Source: Actinoplanes aureus (GTDB taxonomy: Bacteria; Actinomycetota; Actinomycetes; Mycobacteriales; Micromonosporaceae). From it: a stretch of 64,000 nt of DNA. The stretch spans positions 446,755 through 510,754 of the forward strand of contig NZ_JADQTO010000004.1 of NCBI RefSeq assembly GCF_015704865.1, read 5' to 3'. This document shows positions 1 through 8,658 of this stretch, piece after piece. Within the stretch, counting starts at the first letter, position 1, and every line of letters starts with the position of its first letter. The notes beneath the pieces are model-generated. The model worked only from the letters and a program-made list of their open reading frames with translations, was not told the origin of the DNA and made no database searches. A program made the translations under genes and the position numbers.

Positions 1-567
1 CAGTCCCTCGTACCGCGGCTCGCTGATCGCGTCCGGTCGCAGCGTGCCCGCCGCCAGGCCCAGGCTGCCGGTGGTGATCACCAGCGCGGTCACGCCGGCC
101 GCCGCCGTGCGGCGGACGTCGCGGAAGATGACGGCGGCCAGGATCAGCGCGCTGAGCACGGCCAGCCCGAGGGTACGCAGCCCGAGGCGGGACACCCCGG
201 CCACCACCTCGTCGACCGCCCGGTCACCGGCCGAGCTGAGCGCCGACGGGTTGTCGATCAAGGCCTCGGTACGGCTCTGGTCCAGCGAGCCGAGGGCCAC
301 CTTGAGGTGCAGCGGCCCGGAGTGGCTGTCCAGGTGCAGCGAACCGAGCGGCGGGATGTCCACCTCGGTGCCGCCGTGGACGGACGGCGAGATGGACATC
401 TCGGCGCTGAACGGGCCCACGTTGAGGTCGGCGTGCGCGAAGAGCATCACACCGATCACCGAGCCGACGACGCTGACCAGGCCCACCGTGGCGGCGATCC
501 CGGTACGCCGTACCCAGCGGTGCCGGATCACCCGGCCGGCCCGATGCCGGAGTTCGCGCAGTTTCAT
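1..567 (-). CDS. Metallophosphoesterase, membrane type (N-terminal part only)
   Basis: This minus-strand frame runs off the left edge, so only the first 189 residues are visible. After a basic N-terminus (MKLRELRHRAGRVIRHRW) there is a membrane segment near residues 22-42. A beta-rich extracytoplasmic stretch follows with VGPFSAEMSISPS, IPPLGSLHLDSHSGPLHL and LGSLDQSRTEAL, and a second membrane pair starts near residue 125. The fragment ends in EPRYEGL. This layout and wording match, from memory, the N-terminus of actinobacterial membrane metallophosphoesterases of about 500 residues, whose catalytic domain would lie outside the window. No catalytic residue can be checked here. The ATG at 567 is the first start of the frame and has only a weak ribosome site. 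Confidence 0.7.
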   Translation of the reverse strand, partial: MKLRELRHRAGRVIRHRWVRRTGIAATVGLVSVVGSVIGVMLFAHADLNVGPFSAEMSISPSVHGGTEVDIPPLGSLHLDSHSGPLHLKVALGSLDQSRTEALIDNPSALSSAGDRAVDEVVAGVSRLGLRTLGLAVLSALILAAVIFRDVRRTAAAGVTALVITTGSLGLAAGTLRPDAISEPRYEGL

Positions 568-616
568 AAGGGGCACACCCTGCCCGGACCGGTGCGGATT
601 GAAACAGTCATGGCCG

Positions 617-1777
617 TCAACTCCGGCCGGCGCCGCCGTCGGAGAAGACCAGACGGATGATGCGGTCGTCCTCGGGATCCGGCTCGCCGGCCTCCTCCTG
701 GTTGGAGGTGCTCACCCAGAACGAGCCGTCCGGCGCGGTGACCAGGGCGCGCAGCCGGCCGAACTCGTCGTTGAGCAGTTGCTGCGGGTTGCCGAGCACG
801 GTGCCGTTGCCGGTCACGTTCAGCAGGTACATCCGCTTGCCGAGCAGGCAGGCGGTGGCCACCAGGCTGTCCAGCGCGGCCACCCCGCCGCACGACGACT
901 CCGCGGCCGGCCAGCCGACCAGCGGGTTCGTCAGCTTGGCGTCGGTGCCGGGGCCGTCGGCGGTGGGCCAGCCGTAGTTGGCGCCCTTGGTGATCACGTT
1001 CAGCTCGCCGGACCGGGGCTGGCCGCTCTCCGTGGCGTACATCCGCTTGGTGCGGTCCCAGGCCAGACCCTGCACGTTGCGGTGCCCGGAGGACCAGACC
1101 GGCGAGTTCTTGACCGGGTTGCCGGAGGCCGGCTTGCCGGCCGTGGTGATCCGCAGGATCTTGCCGCCGAGGCTCTTCGGGTTCGCCGCCAGGCTGCCGG
1201 CCGGGGTTCCGTCGCCGGTGCCGACGTAGAGCTGCCCGTCCGGCCCGAAGGCCAGCGCGCCGCCGTTGTGGCTCGCCGAGCGCGGGATGCCGGTGAGGAT
1301 CGGCTGGAGCTTGCCGCCGGCCACCAGTTTGCCGACCCGGTTGTCCCGCTCGGTGGAGTAGTAGACGTACAGGGTCTTGTCGGTCGCGTACTTCGGGGAG
1401 ACGGCGATGCCGAGCAGTCCGCCGTCGCCGGAGGGGCGTACCTCGCTGAGGCGCTGCAACTCGGTGACCTTGAGGCCCTCGGCGTCCGACTCCGGGCCCA
1501 CCTTCAGGATGCGGGCGGTGTCCCGCTCGGTGACCACGGCCGAGCCGTCCGGCAGGAAGGCGATGCCCCAGGGCACCTCCAGTGCCTTGGCCAGAACCGT
1601 GATCGCGACCTCGCGCTCCTCGCCGTCCGCGGAGGAGGTGGGCGCGACGGACGGGCGGGGCAGGTTGGGCGGAGACCCGGCCTGGTCCGGCCCGGGCGGT
1701 CCGAAACTGCAGCTCGCGGTCAGTGCCAGCACGGCACCGAAGGTCGCGACCGCAGCGCGGCCCCGGCGGAAACGCAC
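617..1777 (-). CDS. PQQ-dependent sugar (glucose/sorbosone) dehydrogenase, lipoprotein
   Basis: This is a soluble glucose/sorbosone dehydrogenase-type beta-propeller of about 386 residues. The N-terminus is a lipoprotein-like signal (LALTASC, cysteine near residue 23), so the protein probably sits on the outer face of the membrane. Family motifs in order are VPWGIAFLPDGSAVVTERD, a GGLLGIAVSP blade, SASHNGGALAFGPDGQLYVG, GKILRI, SGHRNVQGLAWD, GANYGWP and a C-terminal APDGSFWVSTSN blade. The family oxidises aldose sugars using PQQ and calcium; the substrate here cannot be read. The start is either the GTG at 1777 or a TTG two codons upstream at 1783, with a GAGAGGGG ribosome site just before both. 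The lipobox has Thr at -3, which is slightly unusual. Confidence 0.85.
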   Translation of the reverse strand: MRFRRGRAAVATFGAVLALTASCSFGPPGPDQAGSPPNLPRPSVAPTSSADGEEREVAITVLAKALEVPWGIAFLPDGSAVVTERDTARILKVGPESDAEGLKVTELQRLSEVRPSGDGGLLGIAVSPKYATDKTLYVYYSTERDNRVGKLVAGGKLQPILTGIPRSASHNGGALAFGPDGQLYVGTGDGTPAGSLAANPKSLGGKILRITTAGKPASGNPVKNSPVWSSGHRNVQGLAWDRTKRMYATESGQPRSGELNVITKGANYGWPTADGPGTDAKLTNPLVGWPAAESSCGGVAALDSLVATACLLGKRMYLLNVTGNGTVLGNPQQLLNDEFGRLRALVTAPDGSFWVSTSNQEEAGEPDPEDDRIIRLVFSDGGAGRS

Positions 1778-1843
1778 GACCAAACCACCCCTCTCAGGCT
1801 CTGCCGACCAGGGTAGCCGCGGCGTCTGAGAGTTCGCCGACGC

Positions 1844-2230
1844 TCACTGCTCGGTGGTGGCCGGTGTGCCGAGCGGGTGTCCGCCGGCCGCCAGCACCAG
1901 GGGCAGGTTGTCCCGGTTGACGCCGGTCAGGCGGATGACGTTGCCGTTGTCGAGCAGGGCGGAGACCCGGCCGCGCTCGTCCGGGGCGAGCTCGGTGATC
2001 CGGCTCCAGGGCACCCGGCTGCCGCCGAACAGGGCGCGCACCCGCAACTCGTCCGGGTAGACGTCGGTGCCGGCGCGCCATGCCCAGATCAGCACGGCGA
2101 GCGGGATCAGCAGGATCGGCGCCAGGGCCCACGAGGCACCGGCCAGCGGAACCGCGCCGACGACCGCGATGAGCGCCGCGACCAGGACGGCGCCGGACTT
2201 GCGGACGCGAAGAGCGGGACGATTGCGCAC
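1844..2230 (-). CDS. PH-domain-like membrane protein
   Basis: This is a 128-residue protein. Two adjacent hydrophobic segments (about residues 13-31 and 34-50) are followed by a short domain with YPDELRVRALFGGSRVPWSRITEL and a closing beta-rich tail. This is the layout of small actinobacterial PH-domain (low-molecular-weight antigen 6-like) proteins, whose function is not established. The start is a GTG with GATGGGAAC just upstream. It is divergent from the GGDEF-EAL gene and lies downstream, in the same direction, of nothing visible. A housekeeping membrane role is a guess only. Confidence 0.7.
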   Translation of the reverse strand: MRNRPALRVRKSGAVLVAALIAVVGAVPLAGASWALAPILLIPLAVLIWAWRAGTDVYPDELRVRALFGGSRVPWSRITELAPDERGRVSALLDNGNVIRLTGVNRDNLPLVLAAGGHPLGTPATTEQ

Positions 2231-2291
2231 GTTCCCATCTTCCCATCCGTTGTGGCCGTCGGCTCCGCCGACCCGGTGCGGCCTTCACGAT

Positions 2292-2320
2292 TTGACCATC
2301 GTCATTGGAAGGTCCACGAT
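2292..2320 (+). promoter_or_regulatory. Candidate promoter for the PAS-GGDEF-EAL gene
   Basis: TTGACC at 2292-2297 and CACGAT at 2315-2320 are separated by 17 bp and lie about 85 bp upstream of the GTG start at 2405. The -10 box is a weak match. A second TTGACC occurs near 2363. Confidence 0.4.
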
Positions 2321-2404
2321 CCGTGGTAGGAGAACCCGTAACCCGAGCCGGGGAACACTCGTTGACCGGGTGCAGTTCCTACCCCTCGTCCCAGAGGACA
2401 GATC

Positions 2405-5032
2405 GTGGCTGTGCCTCCCCTCGCGCCGGCCCCGTCCCGGCCTGGCGGCCGGACGGTCTTGATCGCTGTGCCGGTGGTGTCGGCGCTGGTCCTGATCGGG
2501 GGTGCGGCCGGACTGCTGCCCGCGCTGGCGGCCCTGGCGGTGGGTGTCGGCGTGGCCGGCCTGGGCGCGGGCGCCTTCCTGATCCGTGCGGCGCTGGACA
2601 TCCACCATGCCGACGGGACGTTCGTGGCCTGCCGGGGCGCCGGCTTCGTCGGGCTCGCCGCGCTGGCCACGGGTGTGACCGCGACCGTGCCGTGGTGGGC
2701 GTCCCGGCAAACGGTCGGCTGGCTCACTGCCGGGCTCGCGGTGGTGGCCGGCTGTCTCGTCGTGGGCGTCTCGCTGCTTCCCGGCGCGGTGCGGACCTGG
2801 CAGGTCCGGTTGCGGCGGGCGTTCGACGGCGTGGGTCTGGGCGTGAGTCTCGGCTTCGCGGCGTACCTGGTGCCCGGGGCGGCGACCCGGCCGTCCGCGG
2901 TGCCCGCGATGCTGATCGCGGCTGGTGGGGCGGCCATCGTCACGGTGATCGTGTTGCGTGCCCGGCCGCGTCCGAACCCGGCTCTCTGGTGTGGCGGCGG
3001 GGCGGCGCTGGTCCTGCTCGCGCTCTGCGGGCTCACCGAGCTGGTCGCCTTCGATGTGACCGGTCCGGCCGTGCCGCTGATCGGGCTGCCGATGGTGGCC
3101 GGGTTGACCGCCTGCGCGACCGGTGGGTCCCGCCGCGACCTTCCGCTGCCGCCGCTGGAACCGCGGTATCCGGATCAGTACCTGGCGAGCTATCCGCTGC
3201 TCGCGGTGCCGGCCGCGGTGGGAGTCGTCGCCGCGCTCTGGCACCTGGTCACCGTCCGCGACTTCAGTACGCAGGCGGTCATCTTCGGTCTCGTGATGGT
3301 CAGCGTCCTGGCCGTACGGGAACTGCTGGTGGTCCATGACATCCGCCGGTACGCCGGCCGCCTCCGGGTCGCCGAGGCACATTTCCGCTCCCTGGTGGCC
3401 GGCGCCACCGACCTCACCCTGGTGCTCGACGAGCAGCTGACCATCCGCTGGCAGTCACCGGCCGCGGCCCGGCTCTTCGGGCTGCGCGACGAGGAGGTGA
3501 TCGGCCGCGGGTTCCGCGACCTGATCCACCCCGACGACGCCGGCCCGGCCCAGGCGGTGATCGAGTCGGTGCTGGCGGGCGAACACGAGGGCGGGCCGCC
3601 TGTGCTGGTCAGCGCCCGGCTGCGGGACGGCGCGAAACTCTGGCGCGACACCGAGTCGACCATCTCCGACCAGCGGTCGGTCCCCGAGGTGGCGGCGCTC
3701 GTGGTGCACGTGCGCGACGTCGGCGAACGGGTCCACCTGGAGCGCACCCTGCACCGGCTGTCCCACCTCGACCAGCTGACCGGGCTGGCGAACCGGCCGG
3801 CGCTGATGCGTGACCTGCTGGACCGCCGGCGCCGGGCCGGGCAGCGCGGCACCCTGCTCGTGATCGACCTGCACGGACTCGCCGAGATCAACGACAACCG
3901 GGGCCGGGAGATCGGTGACGCGGTGCTGGTCGAGGTGAGCCGGCGGATCCGCGGGCTGCTCGGCGCCGAGGACGTGCCGGCCCGCCTGGGTGGTGACGAG
4001 TTCGCGGTGCTCACCGCGGATTCGGCGGTGCCCGCGTACGCCCTGGCCACCCGCATCGTGACCACGCTGGGTGAGCCGTACGCGCTGCCCGGCGCCACCC
4101 TCGACCTGCACACCAGCGTGGGCCTGGCCGAGCTGTCCGGCGGCGCCGACTCCGAGGAGGTGCTCCGGCACGCCGACCTGGCCCGGCAGCGGGCCCGCCA
4201 GCTCGGCCTGGACCGCGTCGAGTGGTACGACCCGGACGTCGAGATCCAGTTGCATCGCCGGATGGAGCTGGAGCGCCAACTGCTCGGCGCGGCCGGCCGG
4301 GGCGAGCTCGACCTGGTGTTCCAGCCGGTGACCGGGCTGCGCGACAACCGCCCGGTCGGCGTCGAGGCGCTGCTGCGCTGGCGCCACCCGGAGCTGGGCA
4401 CCATCCTGCCGGCGGAGCTGCTGCCGATCGCCGCGTCGCTCGGCATCACCGCGCAGCTCGACGAGTGGGTCCTGGACGAGGCGTGCCGTCACCTGACCAC
4501 CTGGTCGTTCTCCGACGAGGGCTTCTGGCTGTCGGTGAACGTGGGCCCGCGCGAGCTGCTGACCGCCCGCTTCCCGGAACAGGTCGCCCAGACGCTGAAC
4601 CGGCACGGCCTCGCCCCGGAACGCCTGGTCGTCGAGGTGGCCGAGACGTGGATCGCCGCGGACGTGCCGGCCATCGTGGCCGCCCTCACCGGGCTGCGCA
4701 AGCTGGGTGTCCGGGCCGCGCTCGACGACTTCGGCTCGGGCCAGACCTCGCTGTCGCACCTGCGGCGGCTCCCGGTGGACATGCTGAAGCTGAGCGCGTC
4801 ACTGCTGAGCAACCCGTCCGAGGCGGTGGTGGGCGGCGGTCCGGCGGTGCTCGACGTGGTGGTGAGCCTCGGTCGCCGGCTGGGTCTGGAGATCGTCGCG
4901 AAGGGCCTGGAGACGGCCGAGCAGATCGAGCGGGCCGCGGCCGCCGGCTGCCGGTACGGCCAGGGGCACGCGCTGGGCTACCCGGCGCCGGCCGAGCGCA
5001 TGGAGGCCTACCTGGAGTCCCACCGGTCCTAG
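2405..5032 (+). CDS. Membrane PAS-GGDEF-EAL protein (putative c-di-GMP turnover)
   Basis: This 875-residue protein has many hydrophobic helices over roughly residues 15-310, a PAS domain at about 325-445, a GGDEF domain at about 450-610 and an EAL domain at about 620-870. The cyclase signature GGDEF is intact at residues 529-533. The RxxD inhibitory site expected just upstream is absent (GAED). The EAL domain has EALLRW (654-659), SVNVGPREL, EVAET, DDFGSGQTSL and the lysine of the KxD segment (here KLS). The usual EGVE motif reads KGLE (833-836), so its first glutamate is lost. The protein may therefore make c-di-GMP, with phosphodiesterase activity in doubt. The GTG start has AGAGG about 8 bases upstream. 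Its 3' end overlaps the convergent LacI gene by 4 bp. Confidence 0.9.
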   Translation: MAVPPLAPAPSRPGGRTVLIAVPVVSALVLIGGAAGLLPALAALAVGVGVAGLGAGAFLIRAALDIHHADGTFVACRGAGFVGLAALATGVTATVPWWASRQTVGWLTAGLAVVAGCLVVGVSLLPGAVRTWQVRLRRAFDGVGLGVSLGFAAYLVPGAATRPSAVPAMLIAAGGAAIVTVIVLRARPRPNPALWCGGGAALVLLALCGLTELVAFDVTGPAVPLIGLPMVAGLTACATGGSRRDLPLPPLEPRYPDQYLASYPLLAVPAAVGVVAALWHLVTVRDFSTQAVIFGLVMVSVLAVRELLVVHDIRRYAGRLRVAEAHFRSLVAGATDLTLVLDEQLTIRWQSPAAARLFGLRDEEVIGRGFRDLIHPDDAGPAQAVIESVLAGEHEGGPPVLVSARLRDGAKLWRDTESTISDQRSVPEVAALVVHVRDVGERVHLERTLHRLSHLDQLTGLANRPALMRDLLDRRRRAGQRGTLLVIDLHGLAEINDNRGREIGDAVLVEVSRRIRGLLGAEDVPARLGGDEFAVLTADSAVPAYALATRIVTTLGEPYALPGATLDLHTSVGLAELSGGADSEEVLRHADLARQRARQLGLDRVEWYDPDVEIQLHRRMELERQLLGAAGRGELDLVFQPVTGLRDNRPVGVEALLRWRHPELGTILPAELLPIAASLGITAQLDEWVLDEACRHLTTWSFSDEGFWLSVNVGPRELLTARFPEQVAQTLNRHGLAPERLVVEVAETWIAADVPAIVAALTGLRKLGVRAALDDFGSGQTSLSHLRRLPVDMLKLSASLLSNPSEAVVGGGPAVLDVVVSLGRRLGLEIVAKGLETAEQIERAAAAGCRYGQGHALGYPAPAERMEAYLESHRS

Positions 5033-6042
5033 CGGGGCGGTGCGGTGCTCCCGCGCGGCGTGAGGTGCACCCGGCCGGCCTCGACGTTGCCGACCTTCTT
5101 GCCGTCGATCGCGTTGAGCAGTTCCCGGGCCGCCTGCGCCCCGTACGCCGAGATGTCCCGGCTCAGCGCGGTGAGCGGCGGGTGCACGAGGCTGCACAGT
5201 GGTGAGTCGTCCCAGGCCACGATGGACAGATCGCCCGGCACCGAGAGGCCCATCTCCTGTGCCACCGCCAGTCCGGCGACCGCCATCACGTCGTTGTCGT
5301 AGATGATCGCGGTGGGCCGGTCGCCGCCGATCAGCAGCCGCCGGGTGGCCCGGCTGCCCTCCTCGCCGGTGTAGTCGGCGGGCAGCGTGATCACGTTGTC
5401 CAGCCCGAGTGAGGCGCAGACCTCGTTGAACGCCTTGGTACGGACCTGGGTGTGCAGCAGGTCGGGCACACCACTGACCCGGGCGATCTTGTGATGGCCG
5501 AGGGCGACCAGGTAGCGGACCGCCTCGGTGATGGCACCGGCGTCGTCGGACCAGATCTGCGCGATCGACCCGGTGTCGCCGGGGCCGCCGATCACCACGG
5601 CGGGCAGTTGGAGCTGCTGGAGCACCGGGATGCGGACGTCGTCCTCGCGGATGTCGGTGACGATCACCCCGTCGATCCGCCGCTCACCCCACCACCGGCG
5701 GTAGACCTCGATCTCCTGCTCGGGAGTGGCCACCACCTGGAGGGTCAGCGCGTACGAGTGAGCACCGAGCTCGGCCTCGAAACCGCTGATCAGTCCCATG
5801 AACCAGGGCTCGATCCCGAGGATCCGGGCGGGCCGGCACAGGGTCAGCCCGACCGCCCGGGCACGCGCGCCGGACAGCGCACGGGCCGCGCTGTTGGCGT
5901 TGAAGCCGATCTCCTGAGCGATCGCCAGGATGCGTTTACGGGTCGCTTCGGAGACGCCGGGCTGACCGTTCAGCGCGTACGACACGGCGCCTTTGGACAC
6001 ACCCGCACGCCGGGCGATGTCGGCGATCGTGGGCCGCTTCAC
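5029..6042 (-). CDS. LacI-family transcriptional regulator
   Basis: This 337-residue LacI-type repressor has an N-terminal helix-turn-helix and hinge (TIADIARRAGVSKGAVSYAL, then RALSG near residue 60) and a periplasmic-binding-protein-like effector domain to residue 330 with FMGLISGFEAEL, DGVIVTD, GPGDTGSI and LSIVAWDDSPLC. It is divergent from a sugar ABC importer operon starting at 6327, which is the usual arrangement for a local repressor released by the transported sugar. The intergenic region holds an imperfect palindrome with a central CG (6125-6138) that could be its operator. The inducer is unknown. Confidence 0.92.
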   Translation of the reverse strand: MKRPTIADIARRAGVSKGAVSYALNGQPGVSEATRKRILAIAQEIGFNANSAARALSGARARAVGLTLCRPARILGIEPWFMGLISGFEAELGAHSYALTLQVVATPEQEIEVYRRWWGERRIDGVIVTDIREDDVRIPVLQQLQLPAVVIGGPGDTGSIAQIWSDDAGAITEAVRYLVALGHHKIARVSGVPDLLHTQVRTKAFNEVCASLGLDNVITLPADYTGEEGSRATRRLLIGGDRPTAIIYDNDVMAVAGLAVAQEMGLSVPGDLSIVAWDDSPLCSLVHPPLTALSRDISAYGAQAARELLNAIDGKKVGNVEAGRVHLTPRGSTAPPR

Positions 6043-6124
6043 TCAGTCTCCTCCGTACCCGATGGTGCCGAGCTTAACGGTCGCTGAACGTCCCTTGGCG
6101 AGCTCCCTTGACGCTAGGGAGGCG

Positions 6125-6138
6125 CTTGAGCGGTTAAG
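6125..6138. promoter_or_regulatory. Candidate LacI-type operator
   Basis: CTTGAGCGGTTAAG is an imperfect palindrome (10 of 14 positions symmetrical) with a central CG, the shape of LacI-family operators. Related CTTAACGG/CCGTTAA half-sites occur at 6073-6080 and near 6187. It lies between the divergent regulator and transporter genes. Assignment is by shape and position only. Confidence 0.35.
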
Positions 6139-6246
6139 TGTTACGGCACGCAACGGCCGGTGTAAAGCGTGGGAGCGCGCCCATGTCCGTTAAATCCAGC
6201 TTATCCGCACCTGATGGCACGGAAGAATCACGACTGTAACCGGCTA

Positions 6247-6275
6247 TTGACAGCCGCCGAAGCCGCACATAGCGT
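6247..6275 (+). promoter_or_regulatory. Candidate promoter of the sugar ABC operon
   Basis: TTGACA at 6247-6252 and TAGCGT at 6270-6275 are separated by 17 bp. The predicted transcript would start near 6282, about 45 bases before the ATG at 6327, leaving room for the GGAGGAAA ribosome site at 6317-6324. Confidence 0.65.
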
Positions 6276-6326
6276 CGGCGCAACTTACCCGGTTCAGTGA
6301 CTTACCTCTCCGCACTGGAGGAAACT

Positions 6327-7616
6327 ATGGAGCGTTTCGGACGACGTGCCCTGCACGCCGCCGTCGCGGGCGTCGCGGCGACACTGCTCATCACCGGTTG
6401 CAGCGGTCAGGCCCTGGAGGGCGGGAACGACAGCGACAGCGCGAGCGGCGAGCAGATCACCCTGAAGGTCAACTTCTTCGGTGACATGGGCGAGAAGATG
6501 CTCAAGGAGCGCTTCGAGAAGGCCAACCCGAACATCAAGATCACCCTGAACTCCGCCGAGTACAACGCGCACCACGAGGACCTGCAGAAGAAGCTGGTCG
6601 CGGGCTCCGGCGCGCCGGACGTCGTGGCGATCGACGAGGGCTTCATGGTTCAGTTCAAGAACCAGGCCGACAAGTTCGTCAACCTGCTCGACCAGGGTCT
6701 GGGCAGCGCCGAGTCGCGTTACCTGCCGTGGAAGTGGAAGGCCTCGATGTCTTCCGACGGCAAGCAGATCGGCATCGGCACCGACGTCGGTGGCCTGGCC
6801 ATGTGCTACCGCACCGACCTGTTCAAGGAGGCCGGCCTGCCGACCGAGCGGGACCAGGTCTCCGCCCTGTGGCCCACCTGGGACGCGTTCATCGAGACCG
6901 GCAAGAAGTACACCTCCGCGACCAAGAAGAAGTTCATCGACTCCGGCACCAACCTGTTCAACCCGGTGCTCGGCCAGCAGCCGGTGGGCTTCTACAACGA
7001 GCAGGAGCAGCTGCAGATGGAGGGCGGCCCGAAGGTCGCGTTCGACGTCAGCATGAAGGCGATCGACGCCGGCCTCTCCGCCAACCTGGTCAGCTTCCAG
7101 CCGAACTGGAACCAGGGCTTCACCGGTAACAAGTTCGCCGTGCTCGCCTGCCCGGCGTGGATGCTCGGCCACATCCAGCAGACCGCGCCCAGCACCAAGG
7201 GCAAGTGGGACATCGCCGCGATCCCGGGCGGCGGCGGCAACTGGGGCGGTTCCTGGTGGACCGTGCCGGCGCAGACCAAGCACGCCGAGGCCGCTGCCAA
7301 GTTCGTCGACTTCGCGACCCAGCCGGAGCAGCAGATCGAGGTCTTCAAGACGGTCGGCAACCTGCCCTCGCAGCCGGCGCTCTACAAGGACCAGGCCGTC
7401 CTGGACTTCAAGCACGAGTTCATGAGCGGCGCCCCGACCGGCCAGATCTTCGCCAAGACCGCGGAGAGCCTGCAGCCGCAGTACCTCGGCAAGAAGAACG
7501 GCAAGACCCGTGAGGCGGTCGAGGCCGTCATCACCCAGGTGCAGCAGGGCAAGGTCAAAACCACTGAGGCCTGGCCGAAGGCAGTCGAGGCTGCCAACAA
7601 GGTCGCCAATTCCTGA
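6327..7616 (+). CDS. Sugar ABC transporter substrate-binding lipoprotein
   Basis: This 429-residue extracytoplasmic solute-binding protein belongs to the carbohydrate (MalE/cluster 1) type. It has a lipoprotein signal ending LLITGC, so the mature protein is anchored through a cysteine near residue 25. The mature protein begins with a short Asp/Ser linker, followed by LKVNFFGDMGEKMLKERFEKANP, GSGAPDVVAIDEG, GTDVGGLAMCYRTDLFKEAG and a late aromatic GGGGNWGGSWWTVP loop typical of sugar clefts. The ATG at 6327 is chosen because GGAGGAAA precedes it and it gives a proper signal peptide; an earlier GTG at 6297 lacks both. It is first in an operon with two permeases. No ATPase is encoded nearby, so a shared MsiK-like ATPase is likely (inference). 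Confidence 0.93.
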   Translation: MERFGRRALHAAVAGVAATLLITGCSGQALEGGNDSDSASGEQITLKVNFFGDMGEKMLKERFEKANPNIKITLNSAEYNAHHEDLQKKLVAGSGAPDVVAIDEGFMVQFKNQADKFVNLLDQGLGSAESRYLPWKWKASMSSDGKQIGIGTDVGGLAMCYRTDLFKEAGLPTERDQVSALWPTWDAFIETGKKYTSATKKKFIDSGTNLFNPVLGQQPVGFYNEQEQLQMEGGPKVAFDVSMKAIDAGLSANLVSFQPNWNQGFTGNKFAVLACPAWMLGHIQQTAPSTKGKWDIAAIPGGGGNWGGSWWTVPAQTKHAEAAAKFVDFATQPEQQIEVFKTVGNLPSQPALYKDQAVLDFKHEFMSGAPTGQIFAKTAESLQPQYLGKKNGKTREAVEAVITQVQQGKVKTTEAWPKAVEAANKVANS

Positions 7617-7629
7617 CCCGTAGCTGAAC

Positions 7630-7655
7630 GGCGGGGCGACGCGAGTCGCCCCGCC
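7630..7655 (+). terminator. Intercistronic hairpin after the binding-protein gene
   Basis: A perfect 11-bp stem (GGCGGGGCGAC / GTCGCCCCGCC) with a GCGA tetraloop lies between the binding-protein stop and the first permease start. There is no U-tract. It probably acts as a partial terminator or mRNA-stabilising hairpin that raises binding-protein levels relative to the permeases. Confidence 0.7.
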
Positions 7656-7674
7656 TTCGCCCTAGGAGTGCCTC

Positions 7675-8658
7675 GTGTCCCTGACCCAGGTCCGCCCGTC
7701 GCCGCCGGCGCCGCCGCGGCATTCGGCGTCCGCCGGCAAGGCGAAGCTGTGGTGGCACCGCTTCGACACCAGAACCGTCCCGTACTTCCTGATCGCGCCG
7801 TTCTTCGTGCTCTTCGGGATCTTCGGGTTGTTTCCACTGATCTACAACGCCGTGGTGTCGTTGCGCCACTGGCGGCTCGACGACCCCGACAAGACCGGCT
7901 GGGCCGGGACGGAGAACTTCGCCCGGCTCTTCTCCGACGAGGACTTCTGGAACGCGCTGTTCAACACGTTCGGCATCTTCATCCTGTCGACCGTCCCGCA
8001 GCTGCTGCTGGCGCTGATCATCGCCAACCTGCTCAACCACAAGCTGCGGGCCAACACGTTCTGGCGGGTCGCCGTCCTGCTGCCGTACGTCACTCCGGTG
8101 GCCGCGTCCACGCTGCTGTTCGCGATGTTCTTCCAGACCGACAGCGGCATGGCCAACTGGTTCCTCTCGCTGGTCGGCTTCGGCGAGGAGACACCGCTGA
8201 ACTGGCGGGCCGAGAAGTGGAGCTCGTGGATCGCGATCGCCACGATGGTCAACTGGAAGTGGATCGGCTACAACGCACTGCTCTACCTGTCGGCCATGCA
8301 GGCCATCCCGCGTGACGTCTACGAGGCGGCGGCGGTGGACGGCGCCGGCCCGCAGCGGCAGCTGTGGCAGATCACCGTTCCGATGATCCAGCCGGTCGTC
8401 ATCTTCACCGTGGTGCTGTCCACCATCGGTGGCCTACAGCTGTTCAACGAGCCGATGCTCTTCGACGAGAACCCGGCGCTGGCCAGCGGCGGCTCCGACC
8501 ATCAGTGGCAGACCATCGCGCAGCTCATCTATCGGGTCGGCTGGCGTGATGGAAACCTGGGCTACGCGGCCGCGATGTCCTGGGCACTGTTCCTCATCAT
8601 CCTCGTCGTGGCGGGGATCAACGCCCTGCTCACGCGGCGTCTCGGAGGTGGCCGATGA
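7675..8658 (+). CDS. Sugar ABC transporter permease (MalF type)
   Basis: This 327-residue integral membrane permease has six predicted helices. The first is near residues 38-60 (PYFLIAPFFVLFGIFGLFPL). The cytoplasmic EAA loop appears as YEAAAVDGAGPQRQLWQITVP, the contact site for the ATPase. It starts with GTG at 7675, preceded by TAGGAGTG. It follows the binding-protein gene and overlaps the next permease by 4 bp (ATGA), so the two permeases are very likely translationally coupled and form one heterodimer. The LacI regulator upstream probably controls the set. Confidence 0.93.
   Translation: MSLTQVRPSPPAPPRHSASAGKAKLWWHRFDTRTVPYFLIAPFFVLFGIFGLFPLIYNAVVSLRHWRLDDPDKTGWAGTENFARLFSDEDFWNALFNTFGIFILSTVPQLLLALIIANLLNHKLRANTFWRVAVLLPYVTPVAASTLLFAMFFQTDSGMANWFLSLVGFGEETPLNWRAEKWSSWIAIATMVNWKWIGYNALLYLSAMQAIPRDVYEAAAVDGAGPQRQLWQITVPMIQPVVIFTVVLSTIGGLQLFNEPMLFDENPALASGGSDHQWQTIAQLIYRVGWRDGNLGYAAAMSWALFLIILVVAGINALLTRRLGGGR

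Noticed and set aside
44..1816. Long plus-strand frame of 590 codons at the window start
   Set aside because: Its composition (Arg/Gly/Val/Ala-rich, no motif) is that of an antisense shadow. The minus strand carries the recognisable metallophosphoesterase and sugar dehydrogenase.
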